A stretch of DNA of 64,000 nucleotides from Urechis unicinctus (lineage: Eukaryota; Annelida; Polychaeta; Xenopneusta; Urechidae): positions 54,340,102 to 54,404,101 of the forward strand of contig CM067356.1 of assembly GCA_034190875.2 (NCBI GenBank), given 5' to 3'. The notes under the pieces were generated by a model. It had not been told where the DNA came from, did not search any database, and saw only the letters and a list, made by a program, of their open reading frames with translations. The first letter of the stretch is position 1; every line of letters starts with the position of its first letter. Shown here piece by piece: positions 28,121 to 39,793 of this stretch. A program made the translations under genes and the position numbers.

Positions 28121-30583
28121 GCCGGAAATTCCATATACTAAGTTAATAGTAAAACTATGCCATTATCCGATACTTAGTGGTTGAGGTTACTACTAAAAGG
28201 CAATGCGCATCTTTACATGCTGCAACGCTAACGATTCGTATCTACAGCACTAGATGGTTCGTTACCACACCAATCGGATGATTTTGCCAAACAGATCAAT
28301 ACAATCAGGCAGTCGAGCGGCAGCAGCTAAATGTATATATGTAATCGACGGAGGCGATTATCTGATACGGTCACATCACTTATCAATGATTCCTCACTTA
28401 TCATAGTCTATGCCGTTGAATGGCTGGGCAACCCAATAGGTCTGCTGTGAGCAACATTCATATCCATTTATGATAATATTTCTTAGTTACTTAAGTCCTT
28501 AATCATGATCGATGCTTAAACCTGCATGAGATTGCTAGTTGGCATTACGCTATTCATTTCTCATTTGGTGACAACACCAATCAAATTATTCTTAACACTC
28601 TTTCCATACTAAGATGGAAGGGCATCGAAACAGTAAGTGGGGTCAGAGACAAGTCAATTCATGTTGAATTTATATATCAATAACGAGTTAATATTACTTT
28701 GATTGTACAAGCTGTTTCATTTTTTCCGGGTCTCGCCAATTTGAAGTGAATGATGTAAATATCACAGCTTTCTGCAGCCATAACGACGAACTGTAGAGGA
28801 GGAAATCAGCCAACATGGCACCTTAATGTGCATTTGGTTATTAGCAAGACACATACACCAAAACCAACTCTATCAAACTGCTGGATGTATCAACATATTG
28901 CTTTTATGTTGCATAGTGGGAGGAGACAGCTGTCGACACAAGCAGCGCAGATTGCTCGTTACAATTTGAGCATTGCTGACTCGGGAGTGAGGACTGCTAT
29001 TCCAAAATGACTCATCCTTAATCCGCGGTCTGCATACTGACTGCTGAATATAAAATAAAATGAGAAGCAGCATATGTTATTCACTCGCAGTGATAGCCCC
29101 GGCAACCAACTGGTCTAATAACTCATCGCGTGAAATGATAATATCAGCAATGCCATAGGTCAAGAAACGAGTCACTGGACGATAGCAATTACATTAATGC
29201 ATGAGTGGCCCAGCAGTGACCTTATATGACTCATGGTCAATGGTTTATCACGTGGAAACAATGAACCAACCAGCGCTATAATACCTGTTCTATTTTGGTT
29301 TTACAGCGAAGGATCCGAAGAACTTAGGTTGGTGTATCTTAAATCATATTGGAGCTAATTATCTACTTCTTGTGGTCGCCAGTCGTGCTTATCGGCACGT
29401 TTGAAATATAGCATATAATACTAAACCGCCTTGCAATGTATTTTGCGTTGGCTTTACGCAATATCCCACAGGCTGCCTATAGAAGACTTGTATCATTAAC
29501 AACATAATTATTCCAGCTTGTTATTCATCGTGCATATAGCACTTTGTGTGTCAGTCCCTTTGCAGCCACATATTCCCTATTCCCGTGAAAGGCCATGCCA
29601 CTTATTTTGTTGATATTGCTTGAATGCGATCCACAAAATCATATTCCTACATTATTTAAATGAATCTCAATGAAGGTCATATGTGAGCACCTTGCCTGAC
29701 AGGACAATACCTGACCCTGAAGCTATTACTGAAATTGGTGGTATGATTGCGTGGTAAGGAGATATCAAATGTCTCGAAGGATTCGCACTTCACAAAATCC
29801 CTAAAACGTTTTGCGCCTGTTATTTTATGATTGCATTTCGCCAATGTAAAACATGAGTAACAAGCATAGAAAATATTGGAAAAAAATTGACTAGATTTAG
29901 CCGTACTGGCTAGTACAAACTGGCACTGGTGTTGCATGCATAGCTCCTTGTAGAAAGATTACCAGCTCTAGTACACTAGCAAACAATTTTTTTAAAACAA
30001 ACGATAACAAAAAAACACTCAAGCTTCAACTGACAAACACCTCTATGATATAATCTAGTAGGTCAAAATATTTGGACGGGGGATGGGACCTATTGCATGT
30101 CTCGTTCATGATCAGGGCATGTGGCGTGTTTGATATTCCTGTCACGGGAAATAAGGCAGGTCGCTGTCTGCTGCAACATAAATCATGAATTCCAATGCTG
30201 TAGCATAGTGAGTCGTCACCGCATGTTTGATATGCTAGACGATTCAGCGGTTTGCATAACTTATGGCGTGGTGTCTGAATAATTCAAATCAATAAAAGGG
30301 TTGAATAACTGCTTCAAACCCGTGGTGTGTATACTTCAAGTTGCATAGTTGCCTAGTTCAGTTAGCAGTACACGCTGCATAGCTTCGTTCATGATCTGGC
30401 GAAAAATAATATCGGTATGTGGAAACGTCCTTAATGTCTTAAGTTGGCCATGACCCTGTCAGCCATCAGACAGTGAAGCACAACACTTTCTGATAATCAA
30501 CCAACAACCATCTGAGGGACAATCATTAGATAACCACGTCCTGTTCCTACTTAAGATCATAGCAACTGGTCGAATGGAAAATG

Positions 30584-30838
30584 GAAGTTGCTTGTATAAT
30601 TAACTGGTATGATCGAGCTGATTGGCATAAACTGTTACAATTCACTCATGAAGTTCCGTCCGTAATAAAGAGGTACCAGAATGAATAAATGAAGTTGCTC
30701 CTTGTATAATTAACTTGCGTATGATAAGAGCTGATTGTACAGCATATATTACTGTTACAATTCACTCATGTCACAACTATCCGTGTCCGTCCGTGGGATG
30801 GGGGCATATTATAAAGAGGCAATAATCATAAATACCAG
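30584..30838. repeat. Gapped direct duplication, about 107-bp period
   Basis: 30584-30650 and 30691-30770 share GAAGTTGC, TTGTATAATTAACT, GAGCTGATTG and ACTGTTACAATTCACTCATG. The similarity continues after each (CCGTCCG, TAAAGAGG, TACCAG), so the duplication covers about 100-150 bp with indels. Confidence 0.85.
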
Positions 30839-30840
30839 CA

Positions 30841-30878
30841 TGCATGACTGAATATTTATATTCAGATATTATCATGCA
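30841..30878. other. Nested palindromic stem-loop
   Basis: Outer arms TGCATGA/TCATGCA enclose an inner CTGAATA-TTTA-TATTCAG hairpin. Function is unknown; it may be chance in AT-rich DNA. Confidence 0.55.
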
Positions 30879-31319
30879 TCCTTGTGTATGTTGTTACAAT
30901 ATCGATATCATCTACCTGCGCATCTCTTGTGTATGTCTTGTTGAATAATTCCCGAGGCATATCATTCATTCTATATCAAAAAACGTCTGGGATGCATATG
31001 CGCTGTTTGATGCTTTGTCTACATTAAAGGTCGATAGCTAATACAATTTACCATACCCATTCAATGAGGTTTTCAAGATCATCAGTTCAATGAGAGCAAG
31101 TCCTTTCATGTTGTGGCAATTTAATGAGTTGATTAATCAACTCTGCACAGAATTGTTTGTTCATATCACACTGTAGCATGCATATGCTTCACCGGAAATG
31201 TTGCATTTAATGCTGATACCTATACCAAAGACTAAAAAGATAATTACAGGTCCATAGCAATCCACTGAGTGGTACTTTTATGAAAACTACTTGATAATGT
31301 TATTGTGACATGCCAAAGT

Positions 31320-32165
31320 GAAGCACTGAAAAGAAGCGATCTGCAATTCGGTTTAAACAGTCACGCTCTACCACTCAATACACGTTTGTTTTGCAAGAGA
31401 TTGTTGATCAGGGTTCATCTTTTTATGTTGTTTTATTGGACGCATCTAAAGCATTTGATCGTGTGAATAATGTGAAATTGTTTGCGCTTCTTATGCAGAA
31501 AGGACTGCTTAACAATATGTAAATTTTATATAATATGTGCGCACGTCAATACCTGAAAGTCCGATGGAATGCCGCAAGTTCTGAGCCTTTTATTTACACG
31601 AATGGTGTTAAGCAAGGCGCAGTGCTTTCGGCATTATTATTTTGTTACTAAGGCGCCTTCGTGAGGCTAGAGTTGGATGGTTCATCATTATATGGGTGCT
31701 TTGAGTTATCTGATTATGTTTCACACATTGCACCTTCAATCACAGCGGCTAGGAAAATGCTTAGAATATGCGAGAAATTTTCGAAACAATACTGTGTGCA
31801 GTTCAATTCTGCAAATAAGTCGGTTGCTATCATTCAATGCTAACGACAGTCAAGTAAATTTAACACTAAATGATGAATTATTATGCAAGAGAGAAAAGCT
31901 GTTTGCTTAGGAAGAAATATTGGTTATTGTGCTAATTTGATTAATACTCAGCGTGCATGGAGGGATTTGATAGCTAAAACGATTTGGATTATGTCCCGCT
32001 TCGGTTTGTTATAAGAAACTGACTGGAGGCATATTGCAGGGTTTTTTTTGGAGGGGGGGGGGGGGGGGGGGGGGGGGGTTAGGTTGGGGGGTCAGCGAAG
32101 GTAGTTTAAGACCTAACCAGCTGGTCATATTGCGTAGTGTTTGGAGGAAATGTATTTGAGCTCTA
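31320..32165 (+). mobile_element. LINE reverse-transcriptase relic, copy B
   Basis: Same relic as at 3330-4185 and almost identical to it, with the palm motif YVVLLDASKAFDRVNN near 31425-31480. It additionally lacks 16 bp between TTTTGT and TACTAAGG near 31646 and carries a 26-base G run at 32053-32078, where A has 17. As in A, the YADD box is lost and the element is cut off before its C-terminal region. The shared damage shows that A and B derive from one already broken copy. Confidence 0.85.
32053..32078. repeat. Poly-G run, 26 bases
   Basis: Same site as 4077-4093 but longer by nine, although the surrounding sequence is nearly identical to A. This shows rapid length change or an uncertain base count. 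Confidence 0.92.
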
Positions 32166-32482
32166 TGGAGTCTTGGACACGTACAAAGTATTCACCATTC
32201 ATGCAACATAAATATTTTATGCAATTCAATGAGTGAGATCCGGCGATTTGATTTAGGTCTATTTGCACTCACACTCTTATGCTCTGAATTCAACTTTATG
32301 CCAATTTACTTTACGTTAAAAACAATGGTTATAAAAACTGTATAATGATCAAACAATCCAATGATACGAATTTTTCAAAGTTTACACGTGTTGTTATTTA
32401 GTAAAAAAAACTTGCATTATGAATGCAAGGTACGCTTTCCATACCGTTAGCATGTTCTGACATTTAGGTCGGTCACCATAGA

Positions 32483-32574
32483 AGACGCATTGCATTATGC
32501 ATATGTCACTCATCATAATTGACGCATTTCATGCTGCGTATGTCACTCATCATAATAAACGCATTGCACATAAG
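32483..32574. repeat. 37-bp satellite, two and a half copies (copy B)
   Basis: Periods are at 32483-32519 and 32520-32556 plus a partial, as in copy A. Confidence 0.9.
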
Positions 32575-34796
32575 AAGCTCGGTATTGTCATTATTTGTGG
32601 CGGCCCACTATTCAGTCTTTAGAACGTGTCACATGCGTGTGATTATAGCTCGCATATATAATAACATTATATCCTTTGTTCACATATAAAAGAAGTGTGT
32701 ATATTTGTAACAAAACTTGCTCCAGTGAGTCTGCAACAGAAAACTACATCAACGTATAGATGGCAGAATACCCAAAGAGCCAAACCAGCTAACAAGCTTG
32801 TTAGCTGTTTAAAATGCTAAAAGATCCTAATTGATTAGTCAAACCAGCTACTCAATTATATGCGAGATTGTAAGCATCTATATGAATTAAAACTGGACTT
32901 GATATATGCGTCGCTACAACTCTTAACTGCGCCTAGTGCGAGGCGGAGTTGTTGGGGTATTGTTATATCTCAGAGCTAGCGAATAATTTACCCGGCGTCA
33001 CCAATTACCTGATAGCAGTCACATAAACATGTATTAACGAGAAACATAGCACACTACGGCGGCACTGGGGGAATTAATCATCTGAAAACTAGTATAACAG
33101 AAGAACTGGGGAATAATTTTTTTAGGTTCTCACACGGCACGAATAAAATAGTACTAACATTCCAATCAGGGTTATGCGCCACAAATAATCTCAGCTATAG
33201 AACAATGTCACCCCCGCTTACGGGTGCATGCACAAATTATCTGGTCAGCTGACTTCTTTAAAAATATTTATCATAGCTTAGCATTTTTTGCCTTGATGAG
33301 GAAATTTCCATCAACATACATGGCGGACCTTTATAGTTCCCTAACAGTATTTTGTGGAAATGAAACCCAGGGAAAAAATTGGGAATATACTGCCTGAATT
33401 TTGACAGATCACCAACCTATAAAACAACATAATGGCACATTGTTACTTGCCGACCAGAGGTGTCGTTAGTCATTACTTGCCAAGGCGACAAGAAGACGAT
33501 TATCCGTCTTATAAAATGTGGGTGCGCTTCAATCAGCTGACAATCCGATTGCGTCTCGTGTGCGGCCGGTGCTCATCGTCTTGTTGTAAATACACACTCC
33601 ATTACACAGGTAATATGGTCAGGGGGTATCATCTGGGGTGCAATACATAATTAACTCAAATAGCAAAAATACTCTTTGTATTGATATGATATTATTGGTG
33701 CGGGAAATGATGACAGGAATCTCTCAACATATTACCGCAATCTAGGAGCTGGCGATTAAACAGCAGCATGCCTCCGCTTGTAGACCACGGATAATTGCAA
33801 ACATTCATAAGGATGATGGACCTAAAGCTGCATCCAACAGGCGTCAGAAAGGCCTTAACATTATAGAGTGTCTGAAGTTCGGTTGTGTGAATAATAACAG
33901 TGCTGCTCAATGGAAATAAATTGACTGTTTGGAATGCTTTTCATACATAATGTAATTTTACTAAGACATAGTGGTAGCAAATCGAGAAGCTTACTTTTTA
34001 TGCACTGCAAGACAAATAATGGGTTTTGTTTTAGAACAAGACTATGGATGCAATGCATATTGCTATCACCCAGGGCTTTATTAGCATACGACCTGTTATT
34101 GTTTTATTGTGCTTCATAGCTTTTACAACCGTATTTCATGCCTCATTACGCATTAAAGAATCTAAATAGGCTATTTACCTAATAATGTGAAAGCACATTA
34201 AATGATTGGAACATAATTGTGATGGAAGGATACCTGCTTTTTTTCTTACGAAACGATTTTTTTATTTGGTGTCTTCATCCCACATTTATATTAATCAAAC
34301 AAGGATCAGGCCTCGTACAATATAAGACACAAAGCAAGTGGTAATAAAAAGGACAATTTCCTCAGAACAATTGTTTTTATCATAATTAAGTAATAGTTAA
34401 AATGTTAGCCATAACGACGCTAAACGCTAAATTGGTATAAATATGTACTGTATATAAGCCTTAATCTGCCAGATTATGCTGTGTATTTCTTAAGTCAAAG
34501 TATCCGAGCCGTATTATCCTGAGGTCTTGATATCGATATTTTATGCAACCATTTATGTCATCTGCTCCTTATGAACATCATGCGTCATGTGTCGGATATA
34601 TAGCCAGACAGGTGTCCCTGTATCCATCAACTATCCCCAGGGCGCATTATAGTGATTGAATCACAAACTGGAGTCTCGTTTACAACATTACCATGTATGG
34701 TTATATGCCCTTATGCGTCGAAGATATATGTGCATATATAAAAAATATTATGAAGTTTTAGTGTGTGTAATCAAAGCTTTCATATTTAGTATATAA

Positions 34797-35193
34797 TTGT
34801 ATCGGGATGTAACATGGTTGGCCATGCTCAGCGTTTGCCTTCAAATAGTTGATTACATTAATCTGCTTTTTCATTATTTCACAACCAGCGGTTTAGTTGG
34901 TTATAACTTGCCATCGTCCTGCAGCCAATTGTTACTCCTTGGCAAGTCTCATAGATGGTCCAGGAAGAGGATTACCGGTTTACTGGATAAAACCTGGGTG
35001 CGCTGGGTCACCTGGCGGTCATAGTTTCTGTTCTCTTCCATTCGCTGCTGGACTGGTGGTAAACTGTCGCTACATTACAGCAGTACATAACGTGATGAGA
35101 TTAGCATTCAAATCACATTACAAATATTTGCACCATATCTATTTTGTGTTTTTTAGCAGCAAGATTGGTCTCATTAAAAAGCCTTATATATAA
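34797..35193 (+). other. B-private segment with overlapping open stretches
   Basis: Two overlapping open frames of 75 and 98 codons lie in a stretch of copy B (about 34790-35330) with no counterpart found in A, C or D. The base composition is less AT-rich than its surroundings around 34960-35060. The 98-codon frame has a glycine/proline-rich GPGRGLPVYWIKPGCAGSPG stretch. No family is recognised and no start or splice context is convincing. It may be a fragment of an insertion or of ancestral sequence lost elsewhere. Confidence 0.25.
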
Positions 35194-36174
35194 AAAAGGC
35201 AGGCCACGCCCCGTCGTTTACGGGTAACGGCCGACATCCATTAGGAAAATGAACTACAAGCTTTAATTTCACAGAGGTGAACCTGAATCATCCATCTTGT
35301 CTGTAGGAGCCTATCACCGTTTGCACATCTCTAGGTTGTGCTGCTTACCACCATATATGAACCGGGTAAGGATTATTTGCTCATCATACAATTGCCTCAC
35401 ATTGATAACATATCTATGAGTTGGATCCCGTTACAGCAATAAACAACAATATACTAACTTCTACACTGTAAATTTGTATTTGCAGCTGACTTCATATTGC
35501 CCACGGATATTGATTGCAGTCACCCTGGTATATTATTCAATACGCATAATAGAATATATATCCACTATTTATGCGCTCTTCTTATATCAAACAAAGCACA
35601 CTATAAACACGTATGTGCGAAATACTGTTGTCAATGTTGTTTCACAGGAAGGCTGAGCCGTAACCAATGACCACGCATATTACGAATGAACTGGTAATGA
35701 ATAGATTATCAACAACTCGTCATTATGGTCAAACGCCGGCATCTGGGGTTATTTGAGTATGACCGAGAGCAATATCAATTAACACCACGAATGTATGATA
35801 TAATATGTTTATGTGCAAAAAAAGAACGTTGTACTCATTCATCACTTTAATTGGACAACCAATCCAATATGCTATCGATAAACAGTGATCACTCATGTAC
35901 GCTTTTCCATTGGGACATTTGCATTTTGTTACGTCCAACAGTGAAATACGACAATAGGAAACGTGCTGCTTGTCAACTACAATAACCTCGAGTTAACTTA
36001 CAGAAATCATACCAATTCTTCCCTCAGTCCCTTTGTGTTAATAAAAATAACAACCTTTCGACAAAAGACCATTAGCTGTTTCCATAACGTTATATAACGA
36101 TTGAAACCTATTTGGACCTAGACCACTTGGTGTTTGTCTCGTGACATATGCATAGGGTAGATATCAAGACATGG

Positions 36175-37550
36175 GGTGACACAATTATTGCAACGTTATT
36201 GTAACGTTATTTAGCGACGGTACGTATTGCTGTCACAAGAACCTTCAAATACAAGATTGCTGTTCGTTGCGGTCACTAACTGTTATTATCATCCAGATGT
36301 TGAAAGAGTTACGTCACTTCTGCATACGGTCTTGCTGTCGTATGTTCGACCGACATCGATAATGGCGCAAAAGAAGCTCATTTCAATACATACACAACTG
36401 AAAAGCTGAGAAAACCACTCGTTGGTGTGTACCATTAAATGCGCCGGGACAAATCGGAGAGGCTGTTATGCAATTGTACATTTCATGACTGATTTAAAGA
36501 CATGAGTAGAAGTAGAATGTACAATGATTGGACACCTTCTTGCAAATATGATTGTAATAACCTCATGTACTGCACTCTGTCGAAAGCTTTCGAGATATTT
36601 ACATATAGAAAATTGCAATAATGTGACACATACATTAACGCATTGGTAATTTAAATAATGCTCTGCGCCGAAATGAAAGCTATCGAGGCGATAAGCATTG
36701 CAACATAACAGGGCAAACCTTGAATTACCAAGAAATCTATTACGTCCTATATCAAATACTAAATTGTTATTGAATGATTTGGCTAACAGCAAACTGTAGA
36801 TTATTAGTGCCAAGTGCCGAGGTACAATTTGTTATCTCAAACAGTACCACTAAGCTATGCATCCAAGCGCTGGGAGTTATTACTATTGTTAAAGGATTTC
36901 GTTTTGTACCAAAATCACGCTGGTTATTTCATCAAGTATGCTTTGCACTTGGCAACAGTGATAGGTGATAATACAATTTATCCAATCAATCAACAATGTG
37001 GTCTGCGTTAATTTCGTCATTTCCGTCGGCTTTGTTGGTCTTAAGTTTAGTCTTATACATTACAAACTCATTGGCACCACTTGACCAAAAGGTGCTTTCC
37101 ATGTCCATGTCTCTAAACCATCATCTCATCAGCATCTTTTGAAACAGAACGATTCAACTCGTCTAACTTATCAAAGAACAATGCGCCCACATCACAATCA
37201 CCCCTCAGTTTGTCTGTGACTGATGGCTCGGTCCTAGTATGTTCAGTTTTTTTCTTTACCTCGTACATTAAGTCTCTTCTTGTACAGTTCGACAAAGCTG
37301 CGATTATTTGCTGACATCCTATCCTTATTTCAGACAACCTATCTTCATATTCTATTATAATCACGCCTGATCTTCAGCATTATTGCCCCCGTCCGTCGAG
37401 CAGTTATGCTATCATTATCAAACCAGAGACGGCGGCAGAACTAACTCATTCCTTCCAGTTATCCTTAAGCTTAAACCCCGGTGCCGATATGACTGTTTGT
37501 GTCGCTCAAATACATACATTTATAATATCGCTATGATAATCACTCCTCAT
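36175..37550. other. Segment of copy B shared with C, lost from A
   Basis: 36725-37550 aligns with C 55315-56170, so it belonged to the ancestral unit. 36175-36725 has no clear partner. It contains the minus-strand stretch at 37113. Confidence 0.6.
37113..37364 (-). other. Unassigned 83-codon minus-strand stretch, partner at 55759-55971
   Basis: Charged and coil-like (EYEDRLSEIRI, NCTRRDLMYEVKKKTEH, DELNRSVSKDADEM). The copy C partner is 70 codons with the same frame. Differences concentrate at the first codon position of this frame, which is not what protein constraint would give. The segment is missing from A. No family recognised. Confidence 0.25.
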
Positions 37551-38004
37551 GATGTGCTACAAAGGAAAGAACCATTCATTACTGCACTTAGTGCCATTAT
37601 TAGCTAGATTGTAAATCCTAAATTACACGCTTATGAAAATAAGTCTTGAGTACGATTCCGTACGCGATTGAAGCGTAGAGTTGTGCTTTGTGACGACGTG
37701 ATTCTCGGGGACATTGGATGCTAGACAGGGCTATTGTCAACCTGATTCTGTAATATTCGTAATTTATTCGTTTGTGTTTGTATTACAAACGATATCTTTC
37801 TCAAATAGAGTATGTAACCTGTTTTCACTATGAAATAGTGCCAAATTAGTCAATGAATAAGACCATTTGTATGGCCAGGGCTGCGACTAGTTAAAGCAGT
37901 AAAAGGTGTGAAACGGTGTCAGCACATAGGTGACACATTCGTGAATTATGGCATTGCTTATGGTATAAACGTTGATGAGGTCAGCGTTCAAAGCATGTTA
38001 ATTT

Positions 38005-38018
38005 GGGGGGGGGGGGGG
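38005..38018. repeat. Poly-G run, 14 bases
   Basis: An independent G run in copy B after GTTAATTT. Copy A has GGTG at the equivalent place (about 13024). Confidence 0.92.
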
Positions 38019-38350
38019 TGTTGGTGCCAAAAGCTCTCACAAGGAACGCTGCAACAGGATTTGTATCATTTAATCGCCTTCTGTCATGGATTACTAATGA
38101 TACTCATTAGTACTAAAAGCCTCAACCGGAAAGCAGTGATCCCTCATCAATCAGGTCTGAGTGAGCCCGTCAAAGTCAACCGATCCTTTAAATATGTTCT
38201 TTTCTACCCCGAAAAATCCTGTGATAGTCCTATACTATTCGTCACATTCATTGCTTCACTTTGGCTATGTTATGCTTGTTAGATTTGGCACTTGCATACT
38301 GATAAATGTAAAACCATACGATCGCAAGACTTTATCTGTCTCTTCATCAG

Positions 38351-38668
38351 ATGTTTCTTCATCAGCTATATACCACAAAAGACGAACTGCTGCAACGTAA
38401 ATTGGTATTACCAGCTGACCGTATATTGCAACGAGGCTGTTTAGATATTACAACCAAAGTAGGTGCTTCAATACACAACACAGAGTATATTTATTTGCTA
38501 GTTCGTCGTTATTTCAATGATGAATCAAAGTTACTGAATATATCCAAAATTATAAGCTATTTGACAGCCGAAAGGCTATGGATTTCTGAGACGATATCTT
38601 TTGCTTCGATTACAAGTCATTTCATCATGCAAGAACGAAGAACGCAAAGAAATATACCATACGGTTAG
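38351..38668 (+). other. Unassigned 105-codon open stretch (copy B), decayed partner in D
   Basis: Contains GASIHNTEYIYLLVRRYFND and ISYLTAERLWISETI. Copy D at about 62140-62345 is clearly the same sequence and C at about 56930-57050 a shorter form, but D is interrupted. Differences between B and D fall about equally on the three codon positions. Probably non-coding, or a long-dead exon. Confidence 0.25.
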
Positions 38669-39686
38669 TATATTTGCAAATTGAAAACTATTGATATGCA
38701 ATGGTAATGCCAAGAGAAAAATTTTTGCCTGCATGATCATTAAAAAACTGACGATGACTTGTTGTCCAATTATGTAAACTTCTACAATGTAAAAACCTAC
38801 CAGCTCAAAGTTTGCATAGGTTTAACTGCCGATATAGATATAGCCAATGCTAATCAATGGTTAGGTTTATCCGTTATAAACATGATGATAATGCATTATT
38901 CTACTTCTGATCGTTGCTTAAAAGTAACTTATCTATACTGATACACAGAGCAGTGTTAGTCACATTTTCTTTTCCATTCCTCAACGCACGCAATTGAAAA
39001 CCATATCCTGTTTTGCTACAAATTTAACAGCTTATTCAAGGTTGCGATATCTTCATGTTTTAGTAGACATCTAGAAAATATAGCTCTATGATGTGTTGTT
39101 TACATTTGATTAAATACTGATCTTATCAAACAGAATGGCAGTGATTCATCCGGAAGTCAATATTGCTCACACACCAGACAAACATAAGGTGAACAAATAC
39201 CTAGCACGCAGGTAAATTATTTCGCAGCTTCCTACGTCAGTTCATTCCATGTGAATTATATTTATCGTTTGCATTGCGACATAGATGTTCTGCGTTATCG
39301 CCACATCACCAATAATATATACATGGACGGAAGCGTTAATGTTAAGTGTACTCCCATCGATGGTAAATGTTTAATGCCATTATACATAGTTATTATTAGT
39401 GCTTGCTTTTGTTCCACGAGCAACGTTCGACCAACCAAGTAACACAATTTAATGGCACAATGTCTCTCCCGGGGGTTCATTGGGGATGGCAGCAAATTAA
39501 TATGTCAATACACGATCGTGTTTTCAAAAACAAATTGATAACATACACAGAGATCCAACGTATCACTCGAAGAAAGGTACGCGTCAATACGGTAGGGTTG
39601 ATCAGCGTAACTAATCACAATACCATGTCAAGAGAACCAATTACTAGAAAAATTGCCATCAGCGAAAACATTGTACAGAACATGAT

Positions 39687-39688
<2 letters not shown>

Positions 39689-39775
<87 letters not shown>

Positions 39776-39793
39776 GCTCTCTCTCTCTCCCCT
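39689..39793. repeat. (CT)n microsatellite
   Basis: About 100 bp of CT with two interruptions near 39763 and 39776. It lies in copy B at a different place from the CT tract of copy A, so the two arose independently. It is responsible for the long SLSLSL open frame. Confidence 0.95.

Larger units (their letters stand above)
29959..31231. other. 1273-bp segment present in B, absent from A
   Basis: The flanking sequence in A reads straight through (3237-3246, GAAAGACTAAA). In B the same place is split by 1273 bp, with AAAGA at both edges (29954-29958 and 31227-31231). A 5-bp target duplication fits an insertion, but the short repeat also fits a deletion in A. Copy C has lost the region and cannot decide. 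Inside are a gapped direct repeat (30584-30838), a nested stem-loop (30841-30878) and AT-rich sequence. I see no terminal inverted repeat, no A-tail and no convincing coding sequence. Confidence 0.85.
27348..33715. repeat. Near-identical tract, partner of 1-5740
   Basis: This is the B-side partner. The main differences from A are the absence of 0.64 kb near 28080, a 34-bp extra piece near 28474-28507, the 1273-bp segment 29959-31231, a 16-bp loss inside the LINE near 31646 and a longer poly-G run. Everything else is close to base-for-base. The LINE relic inside it shares the same damage in A and B, so the damage precedes the homogenisation. Confidence 0.8.
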
